From Verrucomicrobia bacterium LW23 (GTDB lineage Bacteria; Verrucomicrobiota; Verrucomicrobiia; Methylacidiphilales; UBA1321): DNA of 64,000 nt. Of the stretch, positions 44,418 to 53,627 are shown piece by piece. The position numbers were made by a program, and so were the translations under genes. The stretch covers positions 248,001 through 312,000 of the forward strand of contig QAZA01000011.1 of the NCBI GenBank assembly GCA_003054695.1. The letters run 5' to 3'. The notes under the pieces are model-generated. The model was not told where the DNA came from and did no database searches. It was given only the letters and a program-made list of their open reading frames with translations. The stretch's first letter is position 1, and each line of letters opens with the position of its first letter.

Positions 44418-45989
44418 ATGGGCTCAGAAGTTGCCATATTTGTTGGAATTATCCTCCTGCTCACTCTCCTGAATGGACTTTTTTCCATGTCGGAGATTGC
44501 AGTTGTATCTGCACGCAAAGCTTTGCTGCAGAAGAGGATGGAGGATGGCGACAAAGGCGCCCAGGCGGCGTTTGAGCTCTCGTCTTCGCCCAGCAATTTT
44601 CTCTCCACCATCCAGGTCTTCATCACGCTGATTGGCGTGCTGCAGGGCATGCTTGCAGGCAAGGCCCTTACCGACCCGATGGCGGAAATTGTTCGGCTCA
44701 TCCCTATCGGGTTTATTACCACGCAGGCGGAGAACATCAGCCTGTTTATCGTAACGGCGATGGTCACGTACGTCTCGCTCGTCCTGGGCGAACTGGTGCC
44801 GAAGGCGATTGCCCTAAGCAACCCGGAGGGCATCTCCTCCACTGTGGCGCGCTTTATGCAAACGCTCGCCAGCATCGGCGCGCCCGCCGTAAACCTGTTG
44901 AGCGCAAGCACTAACGTCATTCTGCGCCCCCTCGGAATCTCCCCCGGCACGGAGTCCGCCATGTCGGAGGACGAGGTGCGCAGCGTCATCGATCAATCGC
45001 ACCAGGCCGGTATTTTGCACCAGTTCGAGGCGGAAATGGTCGACCGCGTGCTGGAGTTCGACAAGCTAACCGTTGGCGACCTGATGACGCCGCAGCCGCA
45101 AATTGTCTACCTTAACCTGGATGAGCCGGACGAGGCCAACTGGGCCAAAATAGCCGGCAGCGGCCACTCGGCCTTCCCCGTATTTAAGGGGCAGAAGGAC
45201 AACGTGTTAGGCATGGTGTCGGTCAAATCCCTCTTCGCCAACCTGTCGCTTACCGGCAAGGTGGAGATCCGGCCGCTGATTACCCAGCCGCTCTACGTGC
45301 CGGAGAACATGCCGTCGCTGAAGCTGGTGGAGACTTTTAAAAAGAGCGGCACCTACGTGGCGCTTGTTACCAACGAGTTTGGCAGTATCGAAGGACTGGT
45401 GGCCCTGCACGACGTGCTGGTGGCCATTGTGGGCGAACTGCCCGAGCGCGTGGTGCGCCGCCGCCCGCAGGCCCGCCTCCGCGACGATGGATCGTGGCTG
45501 GTGGACGCCATGCTGGATACCGACCAGCTGAAGGGCAGCCTGGACATCGACGACCTGCTGCCCGGCGAGGAGGATGGCGAGTTCCAGACGCTGGGCGGCT
45601 TTGTCCTGCACCAGCTCGGCCACATCCCCGAGGAGGGCGAGGCGTTTGAGTGGGGCGGCTACATGTTCGAGATCATCGACATGGACCGCCAACGCATCGA
45701 CAAAGTGCAAATACGCCGCGTGCGCCGCGAGGACGAGCACGCGGAGGACGACGCCGTCCCCGCCTCGGGCGAGGTAGGAGGCGTGCCCGTTGAGGCAGTC
45801 ACCCCGCACTCGGCCATCGGCGCCGGCGTTACCAACACCACCGACGCGCCCGCCGCCGTGCACGCCAAAACCGTCGCCTCCGCCGCCGCGTCCAAAACCG
45901 GCAAGATTATGGCATCCACCTCCGGCCCGATCACCAAAGGCCCCGGCGCCAAGTCGAAGAGCGGCGGCGCCTCCGGCAAGAAAGGGTAG
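44418..45989 (+). CDS. CNNM/CorC-type membrane protein (hemolysin family, DUF21-CBS-CorC)
   Basis: A 523-residue integral membrane protein of the CNNM/TlyC family, linked to Mg2+/Co2+ transport. The DUF21 domain with four hydrophobic segments covers residues ~1–190 (FSMSEIAVVSARKALLQ and VLGELVPKAIAL are signature stretches). A CBS pair follows (~205–330, VGDLMTPQPQIVYL and FGSIEGLVALHDVLVAIVGEL), and then the CorC/HlyC domain (DGSWLVDAM, LGGFVLHQLGHIPEEGE, FEIIDMDRQRIDKVQIRRV). A ~95-residue Ala/Thr/Lys/Pro-rich tail is added at the C-terminus. ATG 44418 is unambiguous. Strong family call. Confidence 0.93.
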   Translation: MGSEVAIFVGIILLLTLLNGLFSMSEIAVVSARKALLQKRMEDGDKGAQAAFELSSSPSNFLSTIQVFITLIGVLQGMLAGKALTDPMAEIVRLIPIGFITTQAENISLFIVTAMVTYVSLVLGELVPKAIALSNPEGISSTVARFMQTLASIGAPAVNLLSASTNVILRPLGISPGTESAMSEDEVRSVIDQSHQAGILHQFEAEMVDRVLEFDKLTVGDLMTPQPQIVYLNLDEPDEANWAKIAGSGHSAFPVFKGQKDNVLGMVSVKSLFANLSLTGKVEIRPLITQPLYVPENMPSLKLVETFKKSGTYVALVTNEFGSIEGLVALHDVLVAIVGELPERVVRRRPQARLRDDGSWLVDAMLDTDQLKGSLDIDDLLPGEEDGEFQTLGGFVLHQLGHIPEEGEAFEWGGYMFEIIDMDRQRIDKVQIRRVRREDEHAEDDAVPASGEVGGVPVEAVTPHSAIGAGVTNTTDAPAAVHAKTVASAAASKTGKIMASTSGPITKGPGAKSKSGGASGKKG

Positions 45990-46145
45990 GCGCTCTCGCT
46001 ATTCGGCCGCTTAGCGGAGGGGATATCTCGCTCTAAAGGGGGTAGAAGCCGCTAAGGTGGGAGGGGAAAGGGAGGATGAGGATCGTGGAAGCGTAGCCCT
46101 TGGCGAAACTTGCCGTCATTGGCTTGTCCCGCAGGGCGGGCCCCG

Positions 46146-47882
46146 TCAACGGAAAGCCGCCGTATCCGCCGCCGCGGGAGCCTTCGCCGGCGTTGGGAAA
46201 CGCCGCGCGAAGTCTGCCGCAAAGCGCATCGCAAAGGTGCTGGGCACCTTCGACTTGCGTGCTGAACGCACGTCGCGCGGCAGGGCCCCCACCGTCGGCA
46301 GCGCGGAAACGGACGCCGCGCCCGAGAATTGCCCGGATGCGCCGGCCGCGCCGAAGCCGGGGAAAGCGGCCGTCGCGTCCGCCTCGCCAGTGGCGCCAGG
46401 CTTGTCCGGCCCTGCGGCAGCGGCGCCTGCGGCTGAGGAGGTGCTATCGGGCGGCGAGTCCTCGCCATTGGCAGGCTTGCCCTGGCGGGCGCGCATCCGT
46501 TCCATCATCTGCACAAAAACGGGGTCGCTGGGGGCGACAAGCATGGCGCCGGCCACCAGCATTGGCAGGCCGATCATCGTGGGCACAACCATTATGGTGG
46601 CGCCCAGGCCCATCAGCGCCCAGCCAAACGCCAGCTTGATGGACCCCTTGCGCGGGCTGCCCAGCACCTCAAACACCAGCTCGTCCTGCTCGCTCTCCGG
46701 CGTCGCGGTTTTGGCCTGGGCAGTGGCGGTCGGCTCCTCCGTCGGCGCGGTTTTGGGGAGCGGTGGAGGCGTTGCTGTTTCTGGCTCCCGGGTGGGCGTA
46801 AACGCCTCTGCCGCAACCGGTTCCGGGCCAGGTGCGGGAGCGGGCTCCGCCTCTGCCGCTGGGGCCGCCGTCGTGGCGGTAGCCGCGTCGGTCGATGGCT
46901 CGCCCGCGTCCGTAGAGGCGCTGGCGGACGTCCCACCGAAGGCTGCCTTTAGCCAGTATTGGTTCGTCTCGGCAATTCTCTGGAACAGCGTTTTCTCTTC
47001 GGTAAGCGGGGGCGCCACGTTCAGCTTTGCGGTGGATGCCGCCTCTTCCGCTTCCAGACGCGCCGTAACAGCCTCGGCCAGTTCCTCGGCCTCAGTAGGC
47101 GGGGTTGTGTCGCCTGTTTCGGAGACAAGGGGCTCCGGCACAACAACCTCCGCAACGGGTGCTTCCGCAAGGTCGGCGGCCGGCGTCTCGGACGGTTCCT
47201 CTTCCAGGGGCGGCACCACGTTCAGGCTGCGGGTGGACTCTGCTTCCTCTGCCTCCAGTTTGGCCTCCACGGCCTCTACAAGTTCCTGTGTTGCAAGGGA
47301 TTCCGTTGTCGAGTCATCCCCGGCGGCTTCTTCCATCTGGTTGGCGACAGCCACCAGCACTTCCTCCGCGGCAGGTGTATCCGTGGCGGCTGTCGGCGCA
47401 GGCGTAAAGCTTTCTTCCTCAACATCATCCAGCGCAAGATCATCCTCTGCGGATGTGTAATCTGCGGATGCGTTCAGCTCCGCCGTCTCCTCCACTACAA
47501 TCTCCTCGGGGGGCAGCACTGCGTCCGACGGCGCAACATGCTGCGGCGCGGAGGTAAGTTCTTCCGATGCAACGCCTTCCTTTAGCTCCTGCTCCGGCGC
47601 GGATTTGTCCTTGCCTTTGATCTTCTCCCCGCGGCTTCGCGAGGGCGCCGGCTTCGGGGCAGCCCCCTTGGACTGCGGAGGCACCGGCTTGGACTTCGTC
47701 GACGAGGTGCCGTCCCCCGCCTTGCCTTTGCCCGCGCCGGCCGTGCCCGATGCCGCCGGCCGGGGCCGTGCCTTGCTTTTCGCGGATTCAGGCACGTTGC
47801 CGGGCGTTGCCTTGGATTTAGGTGAGCCGCCCTCGGGGGCGTTGGGTGCGGGAGATGAGGATCCTCGTTTGCGGTCGGCCAT
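46146..47882 (-). CDS. Lys/Ala/Pro/Glu-rich protein with membrane hairpin, unknown
   Basis: A 578-residue protein. Residues 1–~110 are Lys/Ser/Pro-rich and basic. The middle ~110–400 is acidic, with two imperfect copies of one ~35-residue unit (ELVEAVEAKLEAEEAEST and ELAEAVTARLEAEEAAST, each followed by LNVxPPL). A hydrophobic hairpin follows (LAFGWALMGLGATIMVVP, then IGLPMLVAGAMLVAP), and the tail is Ala/Gly-rich. It is probably membrane-attached with a long disordered cytoplasmic arm. ATG 47882 is chosen because the frame upstream has no protein-like content. No homologous family recognised. Confidence 0.6.
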   Translation of the reverse strand: MADRKRGSSSPAPNAPEGGSPKSKATPGNVPESAKSKARPRPAASGTAGAGKGKAGDGTSSTKSKPVPPQSKGAAPKPAPSRSRGEKIKGKDKSAPEQELKEGVASEELTSAPQHVAPSDAVLPPEEIVVEETAELNASADYTSAEDDLALDDVEEESFTPAPTAATDTPAAEEVLVAVANQMEEAAGDDSTTESLATQELVEAVEAKLEAEEAESTRSLNVVPPLEEEPSETPAADLAEAPVAEVVVPEPLVSETGDTTPPTEAEELAEAVTARLEAEEAASTAKLNVAPPLTEEKTLFQRIAETNQYWLKAAFGGTSASASTDAGEPSTDAATATTAAPAAEAEPAPAPGPEPVAAEAFTPTREPETATPPPLPKTAPTEEPTATAQAKTATPESEQDELVFEVLGSPRKGSIKLAFGWALMGLGATIMVVPTMIGLPMLVAGAMLVAPSDPVFVQMMERMRARQGKPANGEDSPPDSTSSAAGAAAAGPDKPGATGEADATAAFPGFGAAGASGQFSGAASVSALPTVGALPRDVRSARKSKVPSTFAMRFAADFARRFPTPAKAPAAADTAAFR

Positions 47883-48028
47883 AGCAGATATACGTAAAGG
47901 GTGACAAAGGCTCCGGGGGACGCCCTTGGTCATAGCCCGGTAATGCGTCTGTGTAAAGCCCTTGCGTGCGATTAAGACGCACATTTGCCGCGCCAATCCG
48001 CCCATTTCGCGCTACAGTTGGTGTCGAC

Positions 48029-48778
48029 ATGGCTGCCAAAACCAAAATCCTTGTCGTGGAGGATGACCCCAACATCCGCTTCGGCCTTGTGGAAATACTT
48101 GAAGGCGAAGACTTTGAGGTGCAAGTGCGCGAGCGTGGCGACGAGGCTCTCGCCGCGCTGCGGTCCTTTCAGCCCGACCTGCTTATCCTCGATGTCATGC
48201 TGCCCGGAATGAGCGGATTTGAAGTCTGCAAAGCCATCCGCGCCAAAAAAAATGCGGTCCCCATCCTCATGCTCACCGCCAAAGGCCAGGAGATTGACAA
48301 GGTAATCGGCCTCGAAACAGGTGCCGATGACTACGTTACTAAACCCTTTGGCCTGAGGGAGTTACTGGCACGCATTCATGCTCTTCTCCGCCGCTCCCGC
48401 ACGCACGTGGCCGCAACGGCAGCCTCCCCGGCTGGACGCAACGGCTCTGCTCATCATGCGCAACACGTTGGAGCGGAGGCTTTTAAGATGGGCTCCGTGA
48501 CCGTGGATCCCAAACGCCTCGAAGTCCGTCGCACAGGGGCTCCCTCCGCCGAAAGTCTGACGGCGCGCGAGCTTAAGTTGTTGCAAATCTTTCACTTACA
48601 CTCGGGCGAAGTGCTCAGTCGCGACCGTCTCCTCAACGAAGTGTGGGGCATCGAGTTCTACGGCACCACCCGCACGCTCGATCAAACCATAGCCCAGCTG
48701 CGCAAAAAGCTGGGCGAATGCCCCGAGCCGCACCACCTCCTCACCGTCCACGGCGTCGGCTACCGGTGGGAGCCTTGA
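48029..48778 (+). CDS. OmpR/PhoB-type response regulator
   Basis: A 249-residue DNA-binding response regulator. The receiver domain at residues 1–~120 has ILVVEDD, D55 in LLILDVMLPG, the Thr in ILMLTAKGQ and the Lys in DYVTKPFGLREL. After an Ala/Gly/His-rich linker, the winged-helix domain reads LTARELKLLQIFHLHSGEVLSR…LLNEVWG and TRTLDQTIAQLRKKLGE, the PhoB/OmpR pattern. ATG 48029 gives the standard MAAKTKILVVEDD start. No kinase is adjacent, so it is an orphan in this window. Divergent from the 46146–47882 gene. Confidence 0.93.
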   Translation: MAAKTKILVVEDDPNIRFGLVEILEGEDFEVQVRERGDEALAALRSFQPDLLILDVMLPGMSGFEVCKAIRAKKNAVPILMLTAKGQEIDKVIGLETGADDYVTKPFGLRELLARIHALLRRSRTHVAATAASPAGRNGSAHHAQHVGAEAFKMGSVTVDPKRLEVRRTGAPSAESLTARELKLLQIFHLHSGEVLSRDRLLNEVWGIEFYGTTRTLDQTIAQLRKKLGECPEPHHLLTVHGVGYRWEP

Positions 48779-48803
48779 GCGGAAATTCCCAAAACCGCGA
48801 GGT

Positions 48804-49745
48804 ATGACGCAAAGCGAAGAAGGCGAAGAGTTTACAAGAGAGAAGGACACGCCGTGTCCCTCCAGCGCCACTGCCGGCGACGTGCCCCACACCTGGATGC
48901 GCGGCCCCGCGCCGCCCGTTGGCGATTGCCGCATTGTGGAGGAGTGCGAAGACTTTGCCGTCATCGCCAAGCCGCCCCACGTTCTCGTGCACCCCACCAA
49001 GCCCACCGGCGAGCCCACGCTGCTGAGCTGGCTGCGCGACGTCCGCCCCGGTGCTGCCTGGTCGCTCATCCAGCGGCTGGACCGCGAAACGAGCGGCCTG
49101 CTCATCGCCGCCCGCACGCCCGAGGTCGCATCCACCTTTGGCAAGATGTTGATGGCGCGTGTGATACGCAAGGAGTATCTGGTTCTGACGCACGGCGTCG
49201 CCTCCTGGCAAACCGCAGTGTTCGATGGCCCCATCGGCCGCCTCGGTATCTCGGAAAGCAACCCGATCTGGCTGCGCCGCGGCATTGTGCCCGAGAACGA
49301 GGGCGGCCAGCCCTCCCTGACGCGTTGCGAGCGCCTGGCAACGTCCGATCCAGCGATGATCGGCCGCCAGGGACATGCTATGTCCCACTCTGGCGTGCCG
49401 CCCGGCTATTCCCTCATCCGCGGCATGCCGGAGACGGGGCGCCCGCACCAGATCCGCGTTCACCTTGCCGCAGCGGGGCTTCCCCTGGTGGGCGACAAGA
49501 TTTACGGCCCTGATCCCCAGCTTTACCTGGCGCACATCGACCATGGCTGGACCCCCGAAATGCACCGCGCTCTCCTTCTGCGCCGGCACGCCCTCCACGC
49601 GTACCGCCTGCGCTTTGCATGGAAGGGCGTCGAACATTCCCCCACGGCGCCGCTGGCAGACGACATGGCGCTGTTGGCCTACCGCCTGGGCCTGCACTGG
49701 GCGGACCCCGCTTGCTCAGCTACGGCGCCGGCTGCTGCTGAGTGA
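48804..49745 (+). CDS. RluA-family pseudouridine synthase
   Basis: Converts uridine to pseudouridine in rRNA or tRNA. The catalytic Asp lies in LIQRLDRETSGLL; the KPPHVLVHPT motif precedes it and TGRPHQIRVHLAAAGLPLVGD follows, all standard for the family. It is 313 residues. The N-terminal ~30 residues and a short middle insert (RQGHAMSHS) are encoded by copies of the 17-base palindrome described separately. The start ATG 48804 lies 25 bases after the regulator stop, so they may be co-transcribed. The 3' end overlaps the convergent agmatine deiminase gene by 26 bases. Confidence 0.92.
   Translation: MTQSEEGEEFTREKDTPCPSSATAGDVPHTWMRGPAPPVGDCRIVEECEDFAVIAKPPHVLVHPTKPTGEPTLLSWLRDVRPGAAWSLIQRLDRETSGLLIAARTPEVASTFGKMLMARVIRKEYLVLTHGVASWQTAVFDGPIGRLGISESNPIWLRRGIVPENEGGQPSLTRCERLATSDPAMIGRQGHAMSHSGVPPGYSLIRGMPETGRPHQIRVHLAAAGLPLVGDKIYGPDPQLYLAHIDHGWTPEMHRALLLRRHALHAYRLRFAWKGVEHSPTAPLADDMALLAYRLGLHWADPACSATAPAAAE
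48844..48860. repeat. 17-bp palindrome, GGGACA-N5-TGTCCC family (copy 1, one mismatch)
   Basis: AGGACA-CGCCG-TGTCCC, inside the 5' part of the pseudouridine synthase gene. The outer base of the left arm is A, not G. Confidence 0.6.
49370..49386. repeat. 17-bp palindrome, GGGACA-N5-TGTCCC family (copy 2)
   Basis: GGGACA-TGCTA-TGTCCC, perfect arms. It is read through in the pseudouridine synthase gene as an apparent insert. Confidence 0.75.
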
Positions 49746-50823
49746 CGCAGTGGAACGAGCCCAGGCCCCAGATCAGATCCGTGCCGTCCACCGCCGCGAT
49801 GCGACGACCAGGGAAGAGGCCGGCCAGAATCTCCGTGGCCTTCGCGTCGTTTTTGGCGTCGCGATACACGGGCAGCAGCACCACCTCGTTGCCAATATAA
49901 AAGTTGGCGTAGCTGGCCGGGAGACGCTGGCCGTCGCGCTCGATTCGGGCGGGCATGGGCAACTCAATCACGCGCAAGGGCGTGCCGTCGGCCGTCGTCA
50001 TTGTGCGCAGGCGACGGAGATTCTCCTGCAAAAGCTGGTAGTTCTCATCCTGCGGATCTTCTTCAACCACAGTTACTACCGTCGATTCATCGACAAAGCG
50101 CGTCAGGTCGTCGATGTGGCCGTCCGTGTCGTCGCCCACAATGCCGTCGCCCAGCCACAGCACCTTGCGGATGCCGAGGTAATCGCACAAAAACTGCTCA
50201 ATCTGCGCCTTGTTAAGGGAGGGGTTACGGTTGGGATTGAGCAGACAGGCCTCGGTCGTCAGCAGCGTTCCTGCGCCATTGGGCTCAATGCTTCCACCCT
50301 CCATAATGATGCCGGGCGAGAAAAGCGGCAGTCCCAGAAGCCTGGCAACATGTTGCGGCACAGCATCATCCAGATCGTGCGGCGGGTACTTGCCGCCCCA
50401 CGCGTTATAATCCCAGTCCACCACCGCCAGCTGGGAGGGACTCTCCTTGTCCTTGCCGGGGCGCTTCACAAAAATCGGCCCGTGATCGCGGCACCACGGC
50501 TCGTGCGCGGGGAACGGGTGCAGGTGCACGCGCTTGCCAATCACGATGCCCGCGGCTTCCAGCGCCGTGCGGATATCCGGCTCATGCTCGGGCGAGAACA
50601 CATTGATGTGGACCTCTTCGCCCACGCTTAACTCCTTGGCCATCAACGCCCACATGGCGGGGATCGGCTCAAACGCGTCCGGAAAGCTGATTCCCTCCGG
50701 CCGCGGCCAGGTCAGCCAGGTGGCCGTGTGTGGCTCCCACTCGGCGGGCATGCGCCAGCCCTGCGCGGCGGGACTGCCGGGCGTGGGCGTAAGGATCTGG
50801 CTGGGGACGAAAGCGTTGCTCAT
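49720..50823 (-). CDS. aguA: agmatine deiminase
   Basis: Hydrolyses agmatine to N-carbamoylputrescine and ammonia, in the cytoplasm. Family features: the WEPHTATWLTWP start, EPWCRDHGPIFV, MEGGSIEPNGAGTLLTTEACLL, DDTDGHIDDLTRFVD and the C-terminal FHCVTQQQP with the nucleophilic Cys. Length 366 is normal. ATG 50823 is taken; a frame extends upstream without family content. It is followed by nothing on the same strand and converges with the pseudouridine synthase gene. The aguB gene lies immediately upstream, giving a two-step agmatine-to-putrescine route. Confidence 0.95.
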   Translation of the reverse strand: MSNAFVPSQILTPTPGSPAAQGWRMPAEWEPHTATWLTWPRPEGISFPDAFEPIPAMWALMAKELSVGEEVHINVFSPEHEPDIRTALEAAGIVIGKRVHLHPFPAHEPWCRDHGPIFVKRPGKDKESPSQLAVVDWDYNAWGGKYPPHDLDDAVPQHVARLLGLPLFSPGIIMEGGSIEPNGAGTLLTTEACLLNPNRNPSLNKAQIEQFLCDYLGIRKVLWLGDGIVGDDTDGHIDDLTRFVDESTVVTVVEEDPQDENYQLLQENLRRLRTMTTADGTPLRVIELPMPARIERDGQRLPASYANFYIGNEVVLLPVYRDAKNDAKATEILAGLFPGRRIAAVDGTDLIWGLGSFHCVTQQQPAP

Positions 50824-50881
50824 GTATGTGCGGGATAAGAAAGGGAGCGGGGAAAGCATGAAGCCAGGCAGTGCTCATGCA

Positions 50882-50898
50882 GGGACATCGCTTGTCCC
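50882..50898. repeat. 17-bp palindrome, GGGACA-N5-TGTCCC family (copy 3)
   Basis: GGGACA-TCGCT-TGTCCC, between aguB and aguA, one base before copy 4. Confidence 0.75.
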
Positions 50899-50899
50899 A

Positions 50900-50916
50900 G
50901 GGACATGCGATGTCCC
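50900..50916. repeat. 17-bp palindrome, GGGACA-N5-TGTCCC family (copy 4)
   Basis: GGGACA-TGCGA-TGTCCC, in tandem with copy 3 (one base between them). Confidence 0.75.
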
Positions 50917-50934
50917 CGGGGTGCCGCGACGCAA

Positions 50935-51825
50935 CTAGTCGATCAGGCGGCGCGTGATGTCGCCATAGGCGTCGATGCGGCGATCGCGCAGGAACGGCCA
51001 GTGGGTGCGGGTTGTGTCGACATTATCCAGATCTGCCTTAACGATAAGGATTTCCTCTTTATCCACGCTGGCTTTCGCCACAATCATGCCAGAGGTATCG
51101 GCCACAAAGCTCTGCCCCCAGAACTCGATACCGTCGCCGCCAATCGGCTTCTCATGGCCAATGCGGTTGGTTACCGCCACGTAACAGCCGTTGGCGATGC
51201 CGTGCGCGCGCTGGATCGTCTCCCAGCTGCTGTGCTGGCGCTCGCCGTACTGCGCCTTTTCGGTGGGGTGCCAGCCAATGGCGGTGGGGTAAAAGAGAAT
51301 CTGCGCGCCACGGAGCGCCGTGAGGCGGGCACCCTCGGGGTACCACTGGTCCCAGCATACCAGCACGCCAATTTTGGCGAATTTGGTCTCCCAGGCCTGA
51401 AAGCCCAGGTCGCCAGGCGTAAAGTAAAACTTCTCGTAAAACAGCGGGTCGTCGGGGATGTGCATCTTGCGATAGCGCCCGAGGAAGGTGCCATCCGCGT
51501 CGATAATCACCGCCGTGTTGTGGTACAGGCCGGCCGTGCGGCGCTCAAAAAGCGAGCCCACAATCACAACGCCAAGCTCCCTGGCCAGCGCCATAAACGC
51601 CTGCGTGCTGGGGCCGTTGGGGATCTCCTCGGCCAGCGCAAAATGGGCGTGGTCTTCGCTTTGGCAAAAATACTCGGAGCGAAAAAGTTCCTGCGTGGAA
51701 ATGATTTGCGCGCCTTGGGCCGCTGCCTTGCGGATCAGCTCCAGCTGGCGGGCGAGGTTTTCGTCCGGGTGAGGGGAGGCGCTTGTCTGGATGAGGCCAA
51801 GCACAACAGTCTTCGGGGTGCTCAT
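50935..51825 (-). CDS. aguB: N-carbamoylputrescine amidase
   Basis: Nitrilase-superfamily amidase that turns N-carbamoylputrescine into putrescine, CO2 and ammonia. The Glu-Lys-Cys triad is visible: the Glu in STQELFRSEYF, the Lys in RYRKMHIPDDP and the Cys in GVLVCWDQWYPEGAR. The ERQHSSWETIQRAHGIANG block is also typical. Length 296 is normal. ATG 51825 (MSTPKTVVLG) was chosen over an upstream start at 51903. It precedes aguA by 112 bases that contain two palindrome copies. Confidence 0.95.
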   Translation of the reverse strand: MSTPKTVVLGLIQTSASPHPDENLARQLELIRKAAAQGAQIISTQELFRSEYFCQSEDHAHFALAEEIPNGPSTQAFMALARELGVVIVGSLFERRTAGLYHNTAVIIDADGTFLGRYRKMHIPDDPLFYEKFYFTPGDLGFQAWETKFAKIGVLVCWDQWYPEGARLTALRGAQILFYPTAIGWHPTEKAQYGERQHSSWETIQRAHGIANGCYVAVTNRIGHEKPIGGDGIEFWGQSFVADTSGMIVAKASVDKEEILIVKADLDNVDTTRTHWPFLRDRRIDAYGDITRRLID

Positions 51826-52240
51826 GGTGGGAGTGATAGAGTACTCCCATTTCGAGCGTTTCCCAGCAATACTTTGTGAGAATTGTGTGGCAATAGCTCG
51901 CATTGTTCAGAAGCCCCGCAATTGCCGAAGGCGAAGGGGCCTATCAGCGCAGCGACTGCAAACGTTCTGCGCTGCACTAATGCTGAGCGTCACAAGCGGT
52001 TCGACGAGCGAGAATGCACCGCGGCTAAGGCAAAGGCGGGAGGGATAGCGAGTGCGAGGATCGCTGCGCTGGAAGATCGGCGTGGCAGTGGTTCTCCCGC
52101 GTAAGGAGTTGAAGGCAAGAAGATTGCGCGCGTGCGCGATACAGGCGGGGACACGTAATGTCCCTGCGGGAGCTCCTGGGCGATGGGCGTTGGAGGGAAT
52201 TGGCATCCGGGCTAACTGCCGCGCCCCCTTCCATCCTGCG
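51826..52240. other. spacer before aguB containing one palindrome copy
   Basis: 415 bases between the GntR/LacI-type regulator gene and aguB, both on the minus strand. It should hold the aguBA promoter; no clear hexamers were identified. The only structure seen is the palindrome at 52148. Frames crossing it look non-coding. Confidence 0.4.
52148..52164. repeat. 17-bp palindrome, GGGACA-N5-TGTCCC family (copy 5)
   Basis: GGGACA-CGTAA-TGTCCC in the spacer upstream of aguB, on the downstream side of the regulator gene. Confidence 0.75.
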
Positions 52241-53368
52241 CTATCGCCGGGGTGCGGATGTGCTTTCCCTCACCACAAGTTGCGGTGGCAGGAAGACTTG
52301 CTTCGGCTTGACGCTGCGCTCGGCGAAAAGAATGCCGATGGCGGTGCGTGCCATTTCTTCAAAGGGTTGCTCCACCGTCGACAGGGCCGGGTGGACAAGC
52401 GTGCCCAGGTTGCCGCCATCAAAGCCCAGGACGGAGATGTCGCCGGGAACATCCACACCGCGCCCCTGCAGCCAGCGGGTGGCGCCGAGAGCTCCGATAT
52501 CGGACATGGCAAAGATCGCCGTGGGCCGTTCGGGCGAGTTCCACAGCTGCTCCATCACACTTTCCACGGCGCCTGCGCTCTCCCATAAGTGGATGCCGCC
52601 GTGCCAGATAGAGGGTTGAATCTCGGGGTGCGCGGCTGCGTATGCTTCAAACGCGCGGATGCGCTGGCGGACGTTTTCCTGTTCCTCAGGCTCATTAACC
52701 AGCAGCGCGATGCGGCGGTGGCCGAGGGCGCGTAAGTGGTTAAGGCCGAGCTCGTTACCAATGCTTATATCTACGCCGACAAAATGTTGGGGAAGATCGG
52801 GCAACTGCGTGTCGATCGTCACGCAGTCGTAGGACTTATCCTGCAGCGCGGCAACGAGTTCCGTTGTGGCCGCAGGGCTGTTGGAGAGCAGGATAACGGC
52901 CCCTTCCTGCGGGCGGAAGCGGAGCTGCTCGTAAGCGCGCGAGAGTTGCTCGCCGCGGTGCGTGTAGAGCGGTTGCAGGGCAATGCCGCGCTCCAGGCAC
53001 TCCTTGTTCAGCCCGGTAAGGACGCGGGCGACGTTGGGCGAAGAGTAGTCGGGAAGAAACACCGCAAGATTCTTGAGCTTAACGTTTTGCGACGCCTTGC
53101 GAACCAGTGTGCCGCGGGCGGGGCGCTTCTCCAGCAGGCCGGCGGTAGCAAGGTCGGCCAGGGCCCGACGTACGGTGCCCTGGGAGACGCCCAGATGCTG
53201 GACCAGCTGTGTCTCCGAGTAGAAACGGTTGTCGTCCTCAAAGCTCTCCAGGATAAGGCGTTGCAGCGAGCCGCGCAATTGGGCGTGCAGCGGAAGGTCG
53301 CGGGAGTCGTCCAGCACGATGCCGCGCAAAAGTTCGCTGGAGGGGAGAGCGGAGGCGGCCGGGTTCAT
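52241..53368 (-). CDS. GntR-type HTH / LacI-type sensor hybrid transcriptional regulator
   Basis: A 375-residue repressor- or activator-type regulator. Residues ~25–90 form a GntR-type winged helix (LPLHAQLRGSLQRLI, YSETQLVQHLGVSQGTVRRA, LATAGLLEKRPARGTLV). Residues ~95–370 are a LacI/PBP1-like ligand domain (LAVFLPDYSSPNVARVL, LRALGHRRIALLVNEPE, AIFAMSDIGALGATRWL, DISVLGFDGG). This AraR/XylR-like architecture usually senses a sugar. The target is unknown; the neighbouring agmatine genes are not obvious partners. ATG 53368 starts the protein just before the HTH. Confidence 0.9.
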   Translation of the reverse strand: MNPAASALPSSELLRGIVLDDSRDLPLHAQLRGSLQRLILESFEDDNRFYSETQLVQHLGVSQGTVRRALADLATAGLLEKRPARGTLVRKASQNVKLKNLAVFLPDYSSPNVARVLTGLNKECLERGIALQPLYTHRGEQLSRAYEQLRFRPQEGAVILLSNSPAATTELVAALQDKSYDCVTIDTQLPDLPQHFVGVDISIGNELGLNHLRALGHRRIALLVNEPEEQENVRQRIRAFEAYAAAHPEIQPSIWHGGIHLWESAGAVESVMEQLWNSPERPTAIFAMSDIGALGATRWLQGRGVDVPGDISVLGFDGGNLGTLVHPALSTVEQPFEEMARTAIGILFAERSVKPKQVFLPPQLVVRESTSAPRR

Positions 53369-53627
53369 GGTGCGGTGCGGCGTGTGGATGCCGGCTGGGC
53401 AGCCTAGCGCTTTGTAGGGAGGCAGGGAAGGGGAATCGGAGGAGGAATGATTCGCGGTTTTGAAATCGGCTTGGTTACTTATTTAAAGAAGTACCTGTTC
53501 TGCGGGCCGAAGTCAAAGAAAAAAGCTCAATCAGACGCGATATCTCGCAGGTTGATCTGGGCTGCGGCAGTGGCAACCTGTTGCAAACAAAATGGTTGCA
53601 GCGCACTTCCGACATCCGCCCTCCGCC

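Noticed and set aside
49720-49745. Overlap of the convergent pseudouridine synthase and agmatine deiminase genes
   Set aside because: Short 3' overlaps between convergent genes are common and need no special explanation.
53573-53599. Inverted repeat GCAACC…GGTTGC upstream of the GntR/LacI-type regulator
   Set aside because: Six-base arms with a long, off-centre spacer; not enough for an operator call.
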